This document shows, piece after piece, positions 50,728-63,655 of a DNA stretch of 64,000 bases. The first letter of the stretch is position 1. The number at the start of each line of letters is the position of its first letter. The stretch is taken from positions 372,001 through 436,000 of the forward strand of contig RSEE01000017.1 of the NCBI GenBank assembly GCA_003971905.1, in the 5' to 3' direction. The notes below the pieces were generated by a model, which was given only the letters and a program-made list of their open reading frames with translations, made no database searches and was not told the DNA's origin. The translations under genes were made by a program, and so were the position numbers. Origin of the DNA: Moniliella sp. 'wahieum'. Lineage: Eukaryota > Basidiomycota > Moniliellomycetes > Moniliellales > Moniliellaceae.

Positions 50728-53654
50728 TTACTTGGGCACCTTGGACTCAAAGTAGCCTGGGCGGCTTGGAGAGCCTCCGCAAGCTTGGGCTGCTCGCCGA
50801 CACCCTGCGCCGCATCGTTCTTTCCGCCACCACGTCACCAACCGACTTGCTCAACGCCGAGCAGTCTTGCGTTGACGCCATGCTCACGGTCCTGCTCCGA
50901 TACGTAGTTGGCATGGACCAGCTTAGTCTTGCCTGCCACGGTCTCTTCGGAGAAGAGGTAGACCGACTTGCCCAACTTGCGCGCATTGCCAATGCCCCCC
51001 GTCAGTGCCTTGGCGTTGGAGCCAACATCAAACGCCTTGATCAGGACAGGTGCGTTGGTTGCTCGGTTTGGAAAAAGTTGGTGACCCCATCAGCGACAAT
51101 TTGAGCCCGGCCTTCTCCTTGGCCTTCGTCTCGGCATCGAGCGCTTTGCGAATCGCACTGAAACGTGCTTGGATCGCTGCCTTCTCCCGCACACCAATTT
51201 CGAGTTGGTCCAGCTCATTTGCAAACGCTTTGAGCTCGGTGTCCTTCGCCGCCTTGTCCGCCACACCATCAATCCGAGTCAGCTTGTCCTCAGCCTCCTT
51301 GGCGCGGCGAACGACTTCTTGGCCTCATTGCCGGTGACAGCGACAATACGACGAGTGCCCTTGGCAATACCACTCTCCTCGATGATGACCAAATCTTTGA
51401 TGTCACCCGTCGACTTTACGTGGGTACCCCACAAAATTCGATCGACGTACCACGCCACTTGGGGTTGGTAAGGTCCTTCTCAATCTCCTCAATTGGGAAC
51501 TCGAGAGCAACAACGCGCACTGGGTCGGGGTACGCCTCTCCAAAGACGGCACGAAGTCCGGTAATCTTACTCGCCTGTTCAAGCGACAAGTCCTTGGCGT
51601 ACACCTTGACGTCCTCTTGATCCACCCCTTGCTCAGGTCCTCGATCTTGGCCAGATCAGCCACAGGAATCTGGGACTTGTGGCTAAAGTCGAACCGCAAC
51701 TTGGTGGGGGCTACAAGCGAACCCTCTGGTCGACATGGTCGCCGAGGACCTCGGGAGGCAGTAGTTGAGAATGGGGTGCCGTGTGGTTGTTGCGCAGGGG
51801 CCAGCGACGCAGTTTCGTCGTACGTCGAGGTCGCCTTGTCCCCAACCTGAACTCGCCTGGCTCGACGCCCTCTCGAATTGACCCGAATGGAGTACGTAGC
51901 CACCGTAGATTTGCACGTCATCCACCACAAGTCGTTCGGTGGTTGACGTGACCCCCGTGTCGGCCTGCTGACCGCCCTGCTCGGCGTACATGTTGGTCTT
52001 GTCGAGCACAATACCGAGGCTTGGAGAGGCCTCGGGTGACTGGAAGAATTTGCCGCCCTGGAAAATGGCACGATCGTTGCCTCGATGCTCTCCTCGGTGA
52101 ACTTGAACTTGTCGTGGTCCTGGGCCCGTTTCGTTGTGGTCCAGCGTCGCAATGTCGTGCACGTCCAGCTTGGGTCGTCCCGAAGACGTCTTAGGCCCAC
52201 CCTTGGACGCCTCCTTGGACGCGGCCTGTGCCTCGTCGAATTTTGGTTCACACCCAGCCTTGCTCCTCGGCCAGAAGAGCGTAAGGTCAACAGGGAAGCC
52301 GTACGTATCGTAAAACCGCCGTTAACACAACTCCTTCCATCCGAGCTTCTTGGCCTTGGCCGCGTATTGCTCAAACAGCCTCTCTCCACGGTCCAGAGTG
52401 GGGCGAAAGACTGCTCCTCCTCGTCGAGGATTTCTTGCACATCCTTGACGTGGCTAGTGATCTCAGGGAAGAAGGGACCCATGTGCTCAGCAACGGTCGG
52501 CACCAGCTGACTGAAGAAGTGGCCGATGGGGACGTTGAAGTACTTGCGCGCGTAGCGTGTGCCGCGGCGCAAGATGCGAGCAGTACGTACCCACGCCATC
52601 CTTGTCCGGCACACCGCCATCCGAGATGGCAACCGTGAGCGTACGAACATGGTCGCAATCACACGGTACGCCGTCGATGCCGTCCTTGTCGTCGGCTCCG
52701 AGCTTGCCAGCGTACGGCCGGGCATTCGTCAGCTCTTGGATCTTAGCAAACAAAGGCGAAAAGACGTCCGTGTCGTAGTTGGACCGACGGTCTTGCAGCA
52801 CCGATACAAGTCGCTCGTATAGCCCATGCGGTGTCAATGTGCTTGGCCGGTAGCGACGACGGACTGCCATCGGCCTCGCGGTTGAAACTGGATAAACACA
52901 TTGTCCAGATCTCAAGCACATCCGGGTCGTCCATGTTGACCAGGTGAGCCGCATTGCGCCCCCAATGCGGTCATAGTGGATCTCTGAGCATGGACCGCAT
53001 GGGCCCGTGGCGCCCATTTCCCAAAAGTTGTCCTTGGCATCACCTGTAAGGATGTTGGTCTTCAGCAACGCCGACGGAGCGCCAGATATCGCGGGCCTCC
53101 GTGTCGGGTTCGAGTCCTTGCTTCGCATCACTCGAAGTAGGTGACATAGAGACGATCTTTAGGAATGCCGTACACTTCAGTCAAGAGATTCCACGCGAGC
53201 GGATGGCTCAGACTGTTCAGGAGGAGTTAGTGGGAGGAGGGAGGAGGGGAGCAGAAGCAGAAACACATACCTTGAAATAGTCGCCAAAGGACCAGTTGCC
53301 AGCATCTCAAAGAAAGTGTGGGGTACGAGTCCTTGCCGACATCGTCCAAGTCATTGTTTGCCACCGGCGCGGATGCACTTTTGCGAGTTGGTAGCGCGCT
53401 TCAGAGAGGCCAGGTGGGAGGCAGCCTCGACGGTGCCGAGAAAAATGCTTTTGTATTGGTTCATGCCGGCGTTGGCAAACAGCAGTGTCGGGTCATCGTA
53501 GGGGATGGTGCGCTGGGGGCACAAAAATGTGCTGGTGCTCCTTGGTGAAGTAGTCAATGAACGTCTGGCGCACCTTGGCGGCGGGCCAATCGCCGAACTG
53601 GCTCTACGTCGACACGGAGACGGGCGTCGGCGTGTACGTGGACGAGGTCGACAT
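50728..53654 (-). CDS. ALA1: Alanyl-tRNA synthetase (cytosolic/mitochondrial)
   Basis: Charges tRNA-Ala with alanine. The start at 53654 gives [16 protein letters not shown], then [20 protein letters not shown]. The class II core is seen in successive frames: [40 protein letters not shown] and QKCIRAGGK, then [15 protein letters not shown], an intron at 53213-53270, and [11 protein letters not shown] with [28 protein letters not shown] (near 53000) is the motif unique to AlaRS. The editing domain and the C-Ala segment ([20 protein letters not shown], then a Gly-rich end) follow, ending GYFESKVPK at 50728. The total length fits the usual 950-970 residues. There are more than ten frame changes, the most of any gene here, in an essential enzyme. 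That is the best evidence that they are sequence errors. Confidence 0.97.
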
Positions 53655-54023
53655 GGCGGCGAGGGCGGGGATGGGTGGTGGGGGCGAGGCAAGAGAGACG
53701 CGCGCGGGCTGCCAGTCGTGGAGGCAGGCGAGCAAGCATGCGGCCAGACTGCGGCCGAGAAGCGCCGCCGGGAGGCCTTCGAATCGGAACCTGAAACACC
53801 GAAACCCGCCACCGTTCGCCCATCGGCGGAAACAGCCCCCCCGCCGTGTGAAAAAATGATCACCACCACCTCAGTCTGTTTTCCGCCGGGGCGCACCTGG
53901 CTCGCCACTGCTTTCCCCTGCCACCTCTTGCGCGCCTGCATCGTCTGTGCCAGTACGCATCGTCTCTGCTTCGGCGCTGGCGTTCCCTTCTCGTGACCCT
54001 GACCACATCCACTTCTTCTCCAG
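53655..54023. promoter_or_regulatory. Divergent promoter between ALA1 and RPB10
   Basis: 369 bp separate the AlaRS start from the first conserved RPB10 exon, and part of this must hold the RPB10 first exon and intron. Two translation-apparatus and transcription genes share this region; no TATA element is evident. Confidence 0.5.
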
Positions 54024-54313
54024 ATTATCCCTGCGCTGCTTCTCTTGCGGAAAGGTCGTGGGCGACAAGTGGGACCTGTTTATGGGCATGATCAACGTCG
54101 ACATCGAGGAGGGCCAGGCCCTGACTGAGCTTGGTCTTAAGCGCTACTGCTGCCGTCGCATGGTGCTCACTCACGTCGACCTGATTGAAAAGCTGCTGCA
54201 CTACAACAGTATGTGTTTTTTTTTTTCCTTGCGCTTCCCAGCGTTTCCGTCCTCTCTTGTGGCTACTAACCATGTCTGTCCCTCCAGTCCACGACCGGTC
54301 CCAGGACGAGTAG
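54024..54313 (+). CDS. RPB10: RNA polymerases I, II and III subunit RPABC5 (Rpb10)
   Basis: The exon at 54024-54208 encodes [18 protein letters not shown], then [20 protein letters not shown] and [20 protein letters not shown]. These are the invariant CFSCGKVVG and [15 protein letters not shown] motifs of Rpb10, the 70-residue zinc-binding subunit shared by all three nuclear RNA polymerases. The zinc ligands are CxxC near the start and the CC pair. A 79-bp intron at 54209-54287 has a perfect TACTAAC branch site, and the last exon gives IHDRSQDE and a stop at 54313. The first residues (Met-Ile-Ile-Pro-Val) are not cleanly readable. ATTATCCCT follows a CAG at 54021-54023, so the start codon probably sits in an upstream mini-exon, with one base or two lost next to CGCTGC. 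Confidence 0.95.
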
Positions 54314-54411
54314 CCAGCGTCATCTCACTTCTACGTGTACCATATCCTGCCTGTACCCCTCTCCTCAAAAATGCGCATGGCTTGCCTATGCTCACATGGG
54401 CCAGTGCATGC

Positions 54412-56333
54412 TTACTGGAGCGCACGTGTGGGCTCATAAAGCACCTCTTCTGCAAGCGGAAGATCGAGAGGTCGAGGCGGGGGTATAGCCTCCCCGGGCC
54501 GACGGGAAGGGCGTGGGGAGATAGTGTCCCGTGCTCCCATGGTTGCGGTAGTAGCATCCACTGCAGCTCCCTCTGCGGGGCGTCGGAGAAGGGGCCGCGG
54601 CAGAGCGAGCCCAGGGGGGGACTGGGAGCGGTAGGCTGGTCGCCTCCCGCCCCCGATCAGAAAAGTTGAAAAGGGTTTGCAATCCGGGTGAGCTGGGTTC
54701 GGAGCCCAACAAACCCGTCTCCGCCAGAGGGAGAAGAATCGGTTGCGTTGCGGTGGTGGTGTAGAGGGCACAGAGCCCCCTGGTTCCGTAGGGGTACAGG
54801 CAGGTGAGGGAACAGACACGCGCTTCATCCGCCTGGGATCCGCCCCTATTACGGCGTTCCCAGGCTGGATCGCTTCTTTTCTAGCGTTGACCACTGCAGA
54901 AGGAAGGACAGCCTTGGTACTTGCGCATCTGCCGGCAGAGCAATGGCACATCCATCTCGCGGGACTCTTCGTCGGATTCCGAGCTGTGGCATCCAACCAC
55001 AAGCGCCTAATGCACCAATGGGACGACCCAGACTTAAGCGCCGCCTCCCCTGTGCGTTGTAGAAACTGGCGTGTGTCCTGAGCCAGAGCTGGGTAGTGAG
55101 TGGTGTCGTTAATGCGGTGAAGCCGCCCCCGAGGGAAGTGGGTGTAGGGATGGCGTTCTCCCCATTACTTGCAATGCTGGAAGAGGGGCTGGACCGATTG
55201 CACTTGTCCTGAACTAACCACTTGGGCTGGAGACGCCAAAGTATACGCCTTTCCTCCTCGGGAGAAATGTTGGAAAGTGAAGAGAGGTCCATTTTCTCAA
55301 TGAACCCAAGAGCGCTTGGATGGACGCGAGATAATACCCTTCTTCGGATGAGAGATACTTATGTCCCCGAAATCGACCAATGTACTCCACATTAGACACG
55401 ATATGGGAGCATCGAGCCCGTATCAAGGTCAATATGAGCAGCGGAAGGAATGAATCGGCCCCAGCCTCGGTGGGGAGACGACGAATCAGGCCAAAGAGGA
55501 CCTTGCACACGTTGAGCAGCACGATCAACTTATCCCTCGGCGCTTTGTATTGGTTAATGCATCGTAGCTCCTGGGCAGCAAAATGAAGATATGCCTTGGA
55601 AGAGGATACATGTGGAAGATCAAGATGGCGTTCGGCGATCCAGGAGAATAACCGCTTGTCGGTCGAGAACTGTGTCCCTTTGGAGATCATTGGATCCAAT
55701 GGGCGTCCGCCCTGCGGCTTCTTGTGCCGGTGGGAACACATGTGAATACACACGCGTAGAATAAACTTCTCCATGGCTTCATTTGTTCTCTCTCTCTGCC
55801 TCGGTTAGGGCGATCCAAGGAGACGTGGACGCCATCAGATCGTCAACGGAGGCCAAAAAACCGAAGCTGTTCAGCTTGATCATGAACCGGACGGGGCCGA
55901 CGGACAAAGTCTTGCAAAAAACTAGAAGAGCCATGTTAGATTCAGGAGGAAACAGAGAAGCGAAAACGAACCTCCGTATATGTTCACGCACAGGAGCCGC
56001 GCTCTTGGTGGTGAGCTGCTCGAGAAAGAGGTTCAAATCTAAGAGAGTCTCGTTCGTCTCAGAGGTGGGGGGGCGGGCGCGGGATTGATGAGCCAAGGAA
56101 GCGCTTGGTTTGCACGGAAGTTTGTCGTGGGCGGGGGAGGGGGAGGTTGGGAATCGGTCGTGGGGGTCGGATGCTGGTGCTGGAGGGCAGGAACGAATGG
56201 GGCTCGGTAATTGGGCCGCCGGAGCGACCGGAGCCGGGGACGTGGCGGACGTGGGAGAGAACGTACGAGCACGGGTCTCCCGTCCGGCGCCCTCTGGAAC
56301 CAACATGGTGTTCGATACAAGTGTGGCTTCCAT
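54412..56333 (-). CDS. VPS9-domain protein (Rab5-type guanine nucleotide exchange factor)
   Basis: From the ATG at 56333 ([20 protein letters not shown]) a Pro/Ser-rich head leads to [20 protein letters not shown], the helical bundle that precedes VPS9 domains. A roughly 50-bp intron ends near 55925, followed by [20 protein letters not shown]. The catalytic module follows: [69 protein letters not shown] and [20 protein letters not shown], with [15 protein letters not shown]. The D-x-FLP-L and N-x-x-YI-x-x-FR residues essential for Rab5/Vps21 exchange are present. It acts on early endosomes. The C-terminal part is low-complexity and its end (54412) is approximate. About five frame changes occur. 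Confidence 0.87.
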
Positions 56334-56743
56334 CGAGCATGCAACGGGCAGGCGCAGTTGTGGGTGGGGGCGTGGGCCAGACCGAGGGCGGGAAGGTGGC
56401 CGAGGGACGGCTGGACGAGGGAGGAGCGCAACGCTGCTCCACAGGTACATACTACGGCTCCAATGCTGGACCCTGGCCCTTGCCATTTCAATTTCAATCT
56501 CCATCGTTGGTGCGCAGCCTCCCAGAGTGAGGAAGCAGGCGACAGGCTACCAGTGGCGCCGTGCGGTTCAGCCCGCGGAATGATGCGGAATCAGCCAGGG
56601 GCGGGGTTGCTAGCTACTAGTTACTAATTGCCGGGCGCCCTTCAAGCTTCAGCTTCAGGCTGAAGCTCCAGGCAGCTCGTGGGCAGCCAGCGGACGCAGC
56701 CGATGGCTTGGACCTGGGACATCGACCACCACCCACTCCGCCC

Positions 56744-57023
56744 ATGCCCAGCCCATCATCTCCCGTGCTGGCCAAGTTGGCTTACGATCAAACGGAAACG
56801 CTCTCAACGTACCGCGCGTGAACCCTTGGATCTTGCGGACCAAAGCGATCGGCGTGTCGGCTGTGTTTGCCAGCGTGGCTGGTGCCGCCCTCTACAAGAT
56901 CGCAACCCGCCCGTACGTCGCTCTTGCATATTCAACCTGCCGCTCTGGAAATGCTGACAAACCATGTGTTTTTACAGCAAGAAGGAGGACCCCTGGGTCC
57001 GCGTGAGGTCCTACGGCTTTTAG
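56744..57023 (+). CDS. Small single-pass (probably mitochondrial) membrane protein
   Basis: From the ATG at 56744 the frame reads MPSPSSPVLAKLAYDQTETL, STYR, then after a one- or two-base slip VNPWILRTKAIGVSAVFASV and AGAALYKIATRP. A 65-bp intron (56913-56977) joins in frame to KKEDPWVRVRSYGF and a stop at 57023. The product is about 71 residues with one hydrophobic helix and a basic tail. Size, topology and intron suggest a small inner-membrane subunit or assembly factor of the respiratory chain or a MICOS/TIM-type protein. I cannot name it. Confidence 0.62.
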
Positions 57024-57758
57024 ATGCGTCGCTTTGCGCAGCCAACTTCTGGGTCTGGAGGTGTTCTATCTTGAGGAAGCAAGGGTTCTGGACAAGAAGA
57101 CAATCACAGGGAGGTCTTGATATGTCCTATTTCATGCCAGGAATGCTGCGAATGTTGCCTATGCATCGTGTATATCCATCATGCTGACCCAGGGGCTTAG
57201 TGCTCATGGAATTGGGGTTCTGGTCTATTCATCTACCGAACGATGGGACTATTCGGGATTGGCGGCCAGGAAAGATCTCATTGGAGATGGTTCATCGATC
57301 ATCGCTTGTCTTCCTTCGGATGCACTCGCGCTAGATCCGATTCAGAAGCGAATGCCGGGAGTCAGAGGGTTCTGACCTGTTGCCGATGTTACTGACTTCC
57401 TATTGGGTTGGCACGAGCTAGCAGCGCACGCTGGAGGAGAGAGCTTGGCATGCGCATCCTTCCTTATCCCGACCTCACGTTATGCACATACTATCGAAGA
57501 AGAGAGTCTGAGTCTCTGTCACTGAGTGCCGGGGACTGAGCGTTAATGGTTGGGTGCCATAGAAGATGGCATATTGGCTACCATATTGGATCCGCCTTGT
57601 ACTTTTTTAACTCATACAAGTGTATTGCTTCGAAGCATTTTGGGGAGGAGAAACCAAACCCATTCGCTGCAAGGGAAAGACCAGGGTAGGAATTAGAGGG
57701 GGAAAGGAAGAGAAGAAAGCGAGCTTCTCGGAGTTGTAGTCCACAAAGGAAGGTCAAA
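57024..57758. other. Intergenic, no supported gene
   Basis: About 735 bp of mixed DNA and the 3' flank of the PRMT1 gene; no protein-like frame. Confidence 0.55.
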
Positions 57759-58781
<1,023 letters not shown>

Positions 58782-59131
58782 GTGGTGGTTGCAGGCTCGT
58801 CAGTGCTTTTTCTTTCCGGCCATTTTTCTGCGTTGCACATCAATCAGGGCCGTGGGGTGTTGCACCGAGGTAGAAACATCGCATTGGTCCATCACCCATC
58901 CCGAGCATCATCATGCATCAATCCACCTTCAGCAGCAGATCATCGATCATCGATCATCGAACTCATACCACAACTGCCTCACTGCCTCACCTACGTCGAT
59001 CGTTAAGCACATTCAACCGCCTTCCATTCACCTCGAGAGCACCATCCACCTTAGATCCCAAACCTACGGAGTAGGCGTGCTCCGCAGCTAAATCCCACGA
59101 AAATGATGCATGCGAGAAGCAGGACAATGTA
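58782..59131. other. PRMT1 upstream region with 7-bp array
   Basis: Contains three perfect GATCATC units at 58938-58958 and ordinary T/C-rich DNA. No gene. Confidence 0.6.
58938..58958. repeat. 7-bp array, GATCATC (3 perfect units)
   Basis: GATCATC at 58938, 58945 and 58952. It lies within 160 bp of the PRMT1 start. Confidence 0.9.
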
Positions 59132-60759
59132 TTACTCAATGTCATGTTGCTGGATCACATCGTCAATCTTGAGCACGCGCGGACAAGTGGGTGGCCAGTA
59201 GTAGCTGTTGCCGCTTGGATACGAGTGGATCCCACACATACGCCTCTTTCATGTCTCCTGCCCCATCTCCTGAGGCCGAGGTCCCCATACAGTCAATCCC
59301 CAGCCGCGGATTGGACTCGAGAGCTTGTCTGCTCTTCGCCGCCGCCAAGCTTTCGATAGGGCTCAGGCCGCTGTTGGCCGCAAGGGCGAGAGGGGTAGCC
59401 AGTGCCTGCTGAAGGCACGGATGGCGTATTGTTCCACAGAGGGCTCCTTGTCTGCCGCAGCGCTCACTGCAAGCCCTGCCGAGATCTCAGCTGCTCCACC
59501 GCCATATACCACGCGGTTGTCCGCACCAATGCGCGGACAACGCTCATGGCATCGTGCAAAGCGCGCCGTGCCTCGTCAACAATCATCTTGTTGCTCCCAC
59601 GCACAAATACAGTCACTGCGCGTGCATTGGCGCACTCCTCCACGACAAGCATCTTGTCCCGGGTCGTGCCAAAGCCTACTTGACGCACTACGCCGGCGCG
59701 CCCCAGCTTGGCCGGGGCCAAGTCCTCAAACCGAGGTACAATCCGGCCTCCAGTCGCAATCGCCACAAGCTCCATCTCAGGTCCCCCAACCCAGGACGGC
59801 TGGAAGATTGTGTTGGAGCAACAGGTGGTTTGCCTCGTCATCAAAGCCCCACTGGCACATGACCAAGTTGGCCCCTGAATCCTTGACTTGCTGGATCATC
59901 TTTTCGAACGTCTCTCGTTCATACTTCTCCAGCTTACGGTACTCGTCAACCGACGTGATGTCGAGCTTGTGCTTGGTCTTGGGCCGTGGTGGCTCGAAGG
60001 GCACGTGAGAATAGCAATTCTGGCATCGTGCACGGCCCGGGGCATCTGCGGGTGGCTAAAGTCCTTGTCGAGGACGACGCCGTGAACCAAGGCCGTATCC
60101 TCGAGCGAACCGCCGACCTTGCCATCGACCTTGATCAATTCAAAGTCCACGTCCTTCCGCTCCAGATCAGCAACTGACAGCACTGCATCAATGGCGATCT
60201 GGGCAAATTTGTCACTTGACTTGTTCACAATCTTAGATCCCAACGACGTTTTCGCCACCTTCAACAGCTCGCTCGTGTTCTCGCGGCTGAATGGGATGTG
60301 TCGGCGACTTTCTCAAGCTCGGCCACGGCAATTCACATGCACGATCATATCCATCGGCAATGCGAATCGGATGAATGCCCTTGTCAATCAGGCTTTCAGC
60401 CTGCTCGAGCAAAGCTCCAGCAAGAACCACGACGCCAGTCGTACCATCGCCAATTTCGTCATCTTGGGCCTTGGACAGCTCAACAAGCAGCTTTGCAACG
60501 GGGTGCTCCAACTCCATGTTGTTCATAATGGTCGCACCGTCATTGGTGACTTGGATGTCGCCGTCGGGGCCGATGAGGATCTTGTCCAGGCCACGGGGCC
60601 CGAGGGAGGTCTTGACAATGTTAGCCACCGTTTTGCCGCAGCGATGTGTGCCTTGATCGCCTCAATGCCATGCGCGCGCGTCTTCTTGCCTTGCTCACGC
60701 ACGACAATAAAAGGGCGCCCATACTCGTCCTGAGCATACGCTACTTGCGGCTCGGCCAT
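59132..60759 (-). CDS. CCT5: Cytosolic chaperonin TRiC/CCT subunit epsilon
   Basis: One of eight subunits of the ATP-driven ring that folds actin and tubulin. The start at 60759 gives [40 protein letters not shown], then [40 protein letters not shown] and [20 protein letters not shown]. The last holds the catalytic GDGTT loop. [91 protein letters not shown] and [20 protein letters not shown] are all CCT5-specific. The end reads [15 protein letters not shown] (59132). Length fits the usual 540 residues. Five or six frame changes are present in this essential gene and no intron is needed. Confidence 0.97.
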
Positions 60760-61485
60760 GGTCGAGACAGGTAGGTGGGGGGAACTGGTGGCGGGGGGAT
60801 GGCAGAGAGAAAAGCCCCGTGAACGAGACGCGCCGCCGCGCGACTACCGGGGGGGCACCGCAGGCTCGCGCCCTGCCCGTGGGCGGAACGCTTCGGCTTG
60901 CTTCTTCCCGCCCACACCAACACGCCGGGCACAGAGCCAGTCTGTGTCCATTTCAAATGTTCAACGCGTGCGTGTTCGTTCGCACCCCGCCGAGGCGCAA
61001 CTACCGGCGCCCTCTCTCGCGCGCAGGCCTGGCTGGGCAAGAGAATCGCCGTGCGTACTGCTTCTGCTGCTCGTTCCTTCGCGCCACACAGCAGCCAATC
61101 CAGCGCCCAGCACGCAGGCCCAGGAGTCAGGATCACAACGCACACCACCATCCTCTGGTCCCACGAGTGGAGCAGATTGCCAGGTGGAAGCTTGGGGCGT
61201 ACAAGGGCGTGCGTACATCGAACAGGTGGGCGGGCTATCACATCCTCCTGCAGTACTGTCTAGCTACGCGCTCTCTGCGGTCAAGCAAAAACAACGAACA
61301 CGCTTCTGCCCAACAAATAGCTCACACGCAGGCCATGCAGCAGGCAAATGATCAGATGTAGGAAGGAGGATCGGTTCATCGTAGTTCTGGAAATCAAGTT
61401 GCCAGTTCCAGCAGAACTGCTGACAACTGGCACACCGAGAGCCAGGGTAAGGAATTCAAAGAACGCCGAGACAGGTGACTAAATT
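60760..61485. other. Spacer between CCT5 and the ADP/ATP carrier
   Basis: GC-rich CCT5 promoter DNA, then the 3' flank of the carrier gene. No protein-like frame. Confidence 0.55.
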
Positions 61486-62425
61486 TACTTGTAAACCTTG
61501 CCAAACAGCACCTCCTGGAGCTTGTCGTAGCCCGACAGCACACCAGCGCCGGCCACACCACGAAGGATGTTGGCGCCGGCACCCTTGAAGAGCGACTTGA
61601 CGCCCTCCTTGGCAACAATCTGGCGACCAGCATCGAACATGCCGTTTGTAGTGCGTCTTGCCACCCGAGGTCATCATCATGCGACGACGGATCGTGTCGA
61701 GCGGGTACGAAGCAATGCCGGCACCCGTGGTGACCACCCAGCCGAGCAGGAAGGAAGCGAGGAAAGAGCCCTCAAGAGGACCCGTGATGATAACCGGCTT
61801 AACCGAGTCGTACACACCAAAGTAGAGACCACGGTAGACCACAATACCGACGACCGAGGGGATAAAGCCACGGTAGAGACCAGCGATACCGTCCGAAGCA
61901 ATCGTCTTGCGGTACACGTCGAGATGAGGCCGTTGAACTGGCGCTCACCACCCTTGCCGGCCGACTTGGCGTCGTTGGCAAGACGAGTACGGGCGTAGTC
62001 GAGCGAGTAGACAAACAGAAGCGACGAGGCACCAGCGGCACCACCCGAGGCAATGTTGGCACTGAGCTTCTTGACGTAGGGGGCATCCTTGGGCACCTTG
62101 AACAGGGCCTTGAAGTAGTCCTTGAAGGCAAAGTTAAGAGCCTGGGTGGGGAAGTAACGGATGACGTTGGCCGTGTTGCCACGCCAGAAGGAGACAAGGC
62201 CCTCCGACTTGTAGGTGCGAGTGAAGGTGTCGCCGAGACCGCTGTAGGGCGGTCAAGACGGCCTTGCTTGATCATCTCATCCTGGTTCTGGATGAGAAGC
62301 TTGACACGCTCGATGGGGGCAGCCGCCGTCTTGGAGACAGCGGCCGAGATGCCACCCATCATAAAGTCGGTGAAGAAGGACGAGGCCGTCTTGGGCTTTT
62401 GCGCGGGATCGACAACGGCACCCAT
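61486..62425 (-). CDS. PET9: Mitochondrial ADP/ATP carrier
   Basis: Exchanges ATP for ADP across the inner mitochondrial membrane. From the start at 62425 ([20 protein letters not shown]) the minus strand reads [20 protein letters not shown] and [20 protein letters not shown], holding the first PxD/ExxR carrier motif. After a frame change near 62240 it continues [20 protein letters not shown] and [74 protein letters not shown] and [19 protein letters not shown] follow. RRRMMM is the ADP/ATP carrier signature. The end is FGKVYK at 61486. About 313 residues, as expected, with three carrier repeats. Two or three frame changes; no intron. Confidence 0.97.
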
Positions 62426-63655
62426 GGTGAAGGAGGAGTTGTTGGTGGGAAAGAGAAGGAGCTGCTGCAGCTCCGTTCGTGCTTGTGCAGAGGGTAGATA
62501 GCAGCAGCCCCGCAGCAACACAGGCGCGGCGCCGGGAAGGCTGCGCCGACGGGATGACAGCACGAGGGCAGTGAGGTGCATGCTGTTTGCCACGCAAGCT
62601 GGCGCCGTGCGGGCGGGATTCCAGCTGTTGCTGTGCTGTCAAAGGTTTTTGAAATCAACGGCGGCATAGGGCGACCGGTGAGCGGTGGCCGCCACCCGTG
62701 AAGCGATGACGATGCCGCGGGACGAGTGGCAGGCGGCGATAGCGCAACCATCGATAGCGCAAGCGCAGTGCAGCTTACGGCGCCGTGTTTGGGGCTACCG
62801 GGTACCGGTTGCCGGCTGCCCGTTCCGTTACATGGGTTAGCACCTCCTCCTTGGAACCATAATATGCCAACTCGATGAAGCTCCGGTACCTCATGAATCA
62901 TCCCGAGGCCTGAGGACCAAAGGCTCACCCGCATGGCGAAGAATGACGCCAGAGTACCATCAACAAACAGTTCATCTCGCACCAGAGTATTCTCACCACC
63001 TCGGCTGCTGCGCTTCCGTACGATCATCTCTCGACTGTACAGTTCCAAGCCCCCTTTGAAGGAACCATTTCGTGTGGCCTGAGCAGATGCACAGAGCGGG
63101 GATCGCTTTCCGACATGCGACGGCCCCTAAGGCCTAAGGCCTAATTGGCGTACGCGGTGGCTCCATCATGCATCACCGCACCCAGACAAGGCGAAAGCAG
63201 GTTGAAAAGACTAGTGGCCTCAAAAGCGACAAACGCATGCAGCAAAAGAACCCCCCCTGTATTGGTGACTGCTGATGACATAGGATCTAGGGAGAAGGGC
63301 CACACGACGGTGCAGGCGGAGGGCCTAAGCATAGTGCATGTCTTCATTACATGGATTTTGAGACCAACGATGACATATACCTTGCTGGAGTCGTTTGTAT
63401 TAGCGCCATCAAAACTACGGAGCATGGAGTCATGGGGTGATACACGCGGCGCAGGCGCCAACAGAATCGATTACGATTGCAACAAGGTGTGAGCATCCGT
63501 GGGGTAAACATGGAAGAAATCTGAGCCATGGCAAGAGAACGTTTCAGCCAAACGAAACATATCTTTTTGGTAGACCACCACGTCGCGGGGAGGGTGGAGG
63601 TCAAATGTGAGTGAGCGAAAAAAGGGAAATATGGGAAAATGATAGACTGCCCACA
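62426..63655. other. Spacer between the carrier and Hsp70 genes
   Basis: The first 200 bp are a carrier leader. Beyond 62640 I see no protein-like frame. CGACATGCGACGG (63115) and AAGGCCTAAGGCCTAA (63127-63144, two 8-bp units with AGGCCT) belong to the motif class described elsewhere in the window. Confidence 0.5.
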
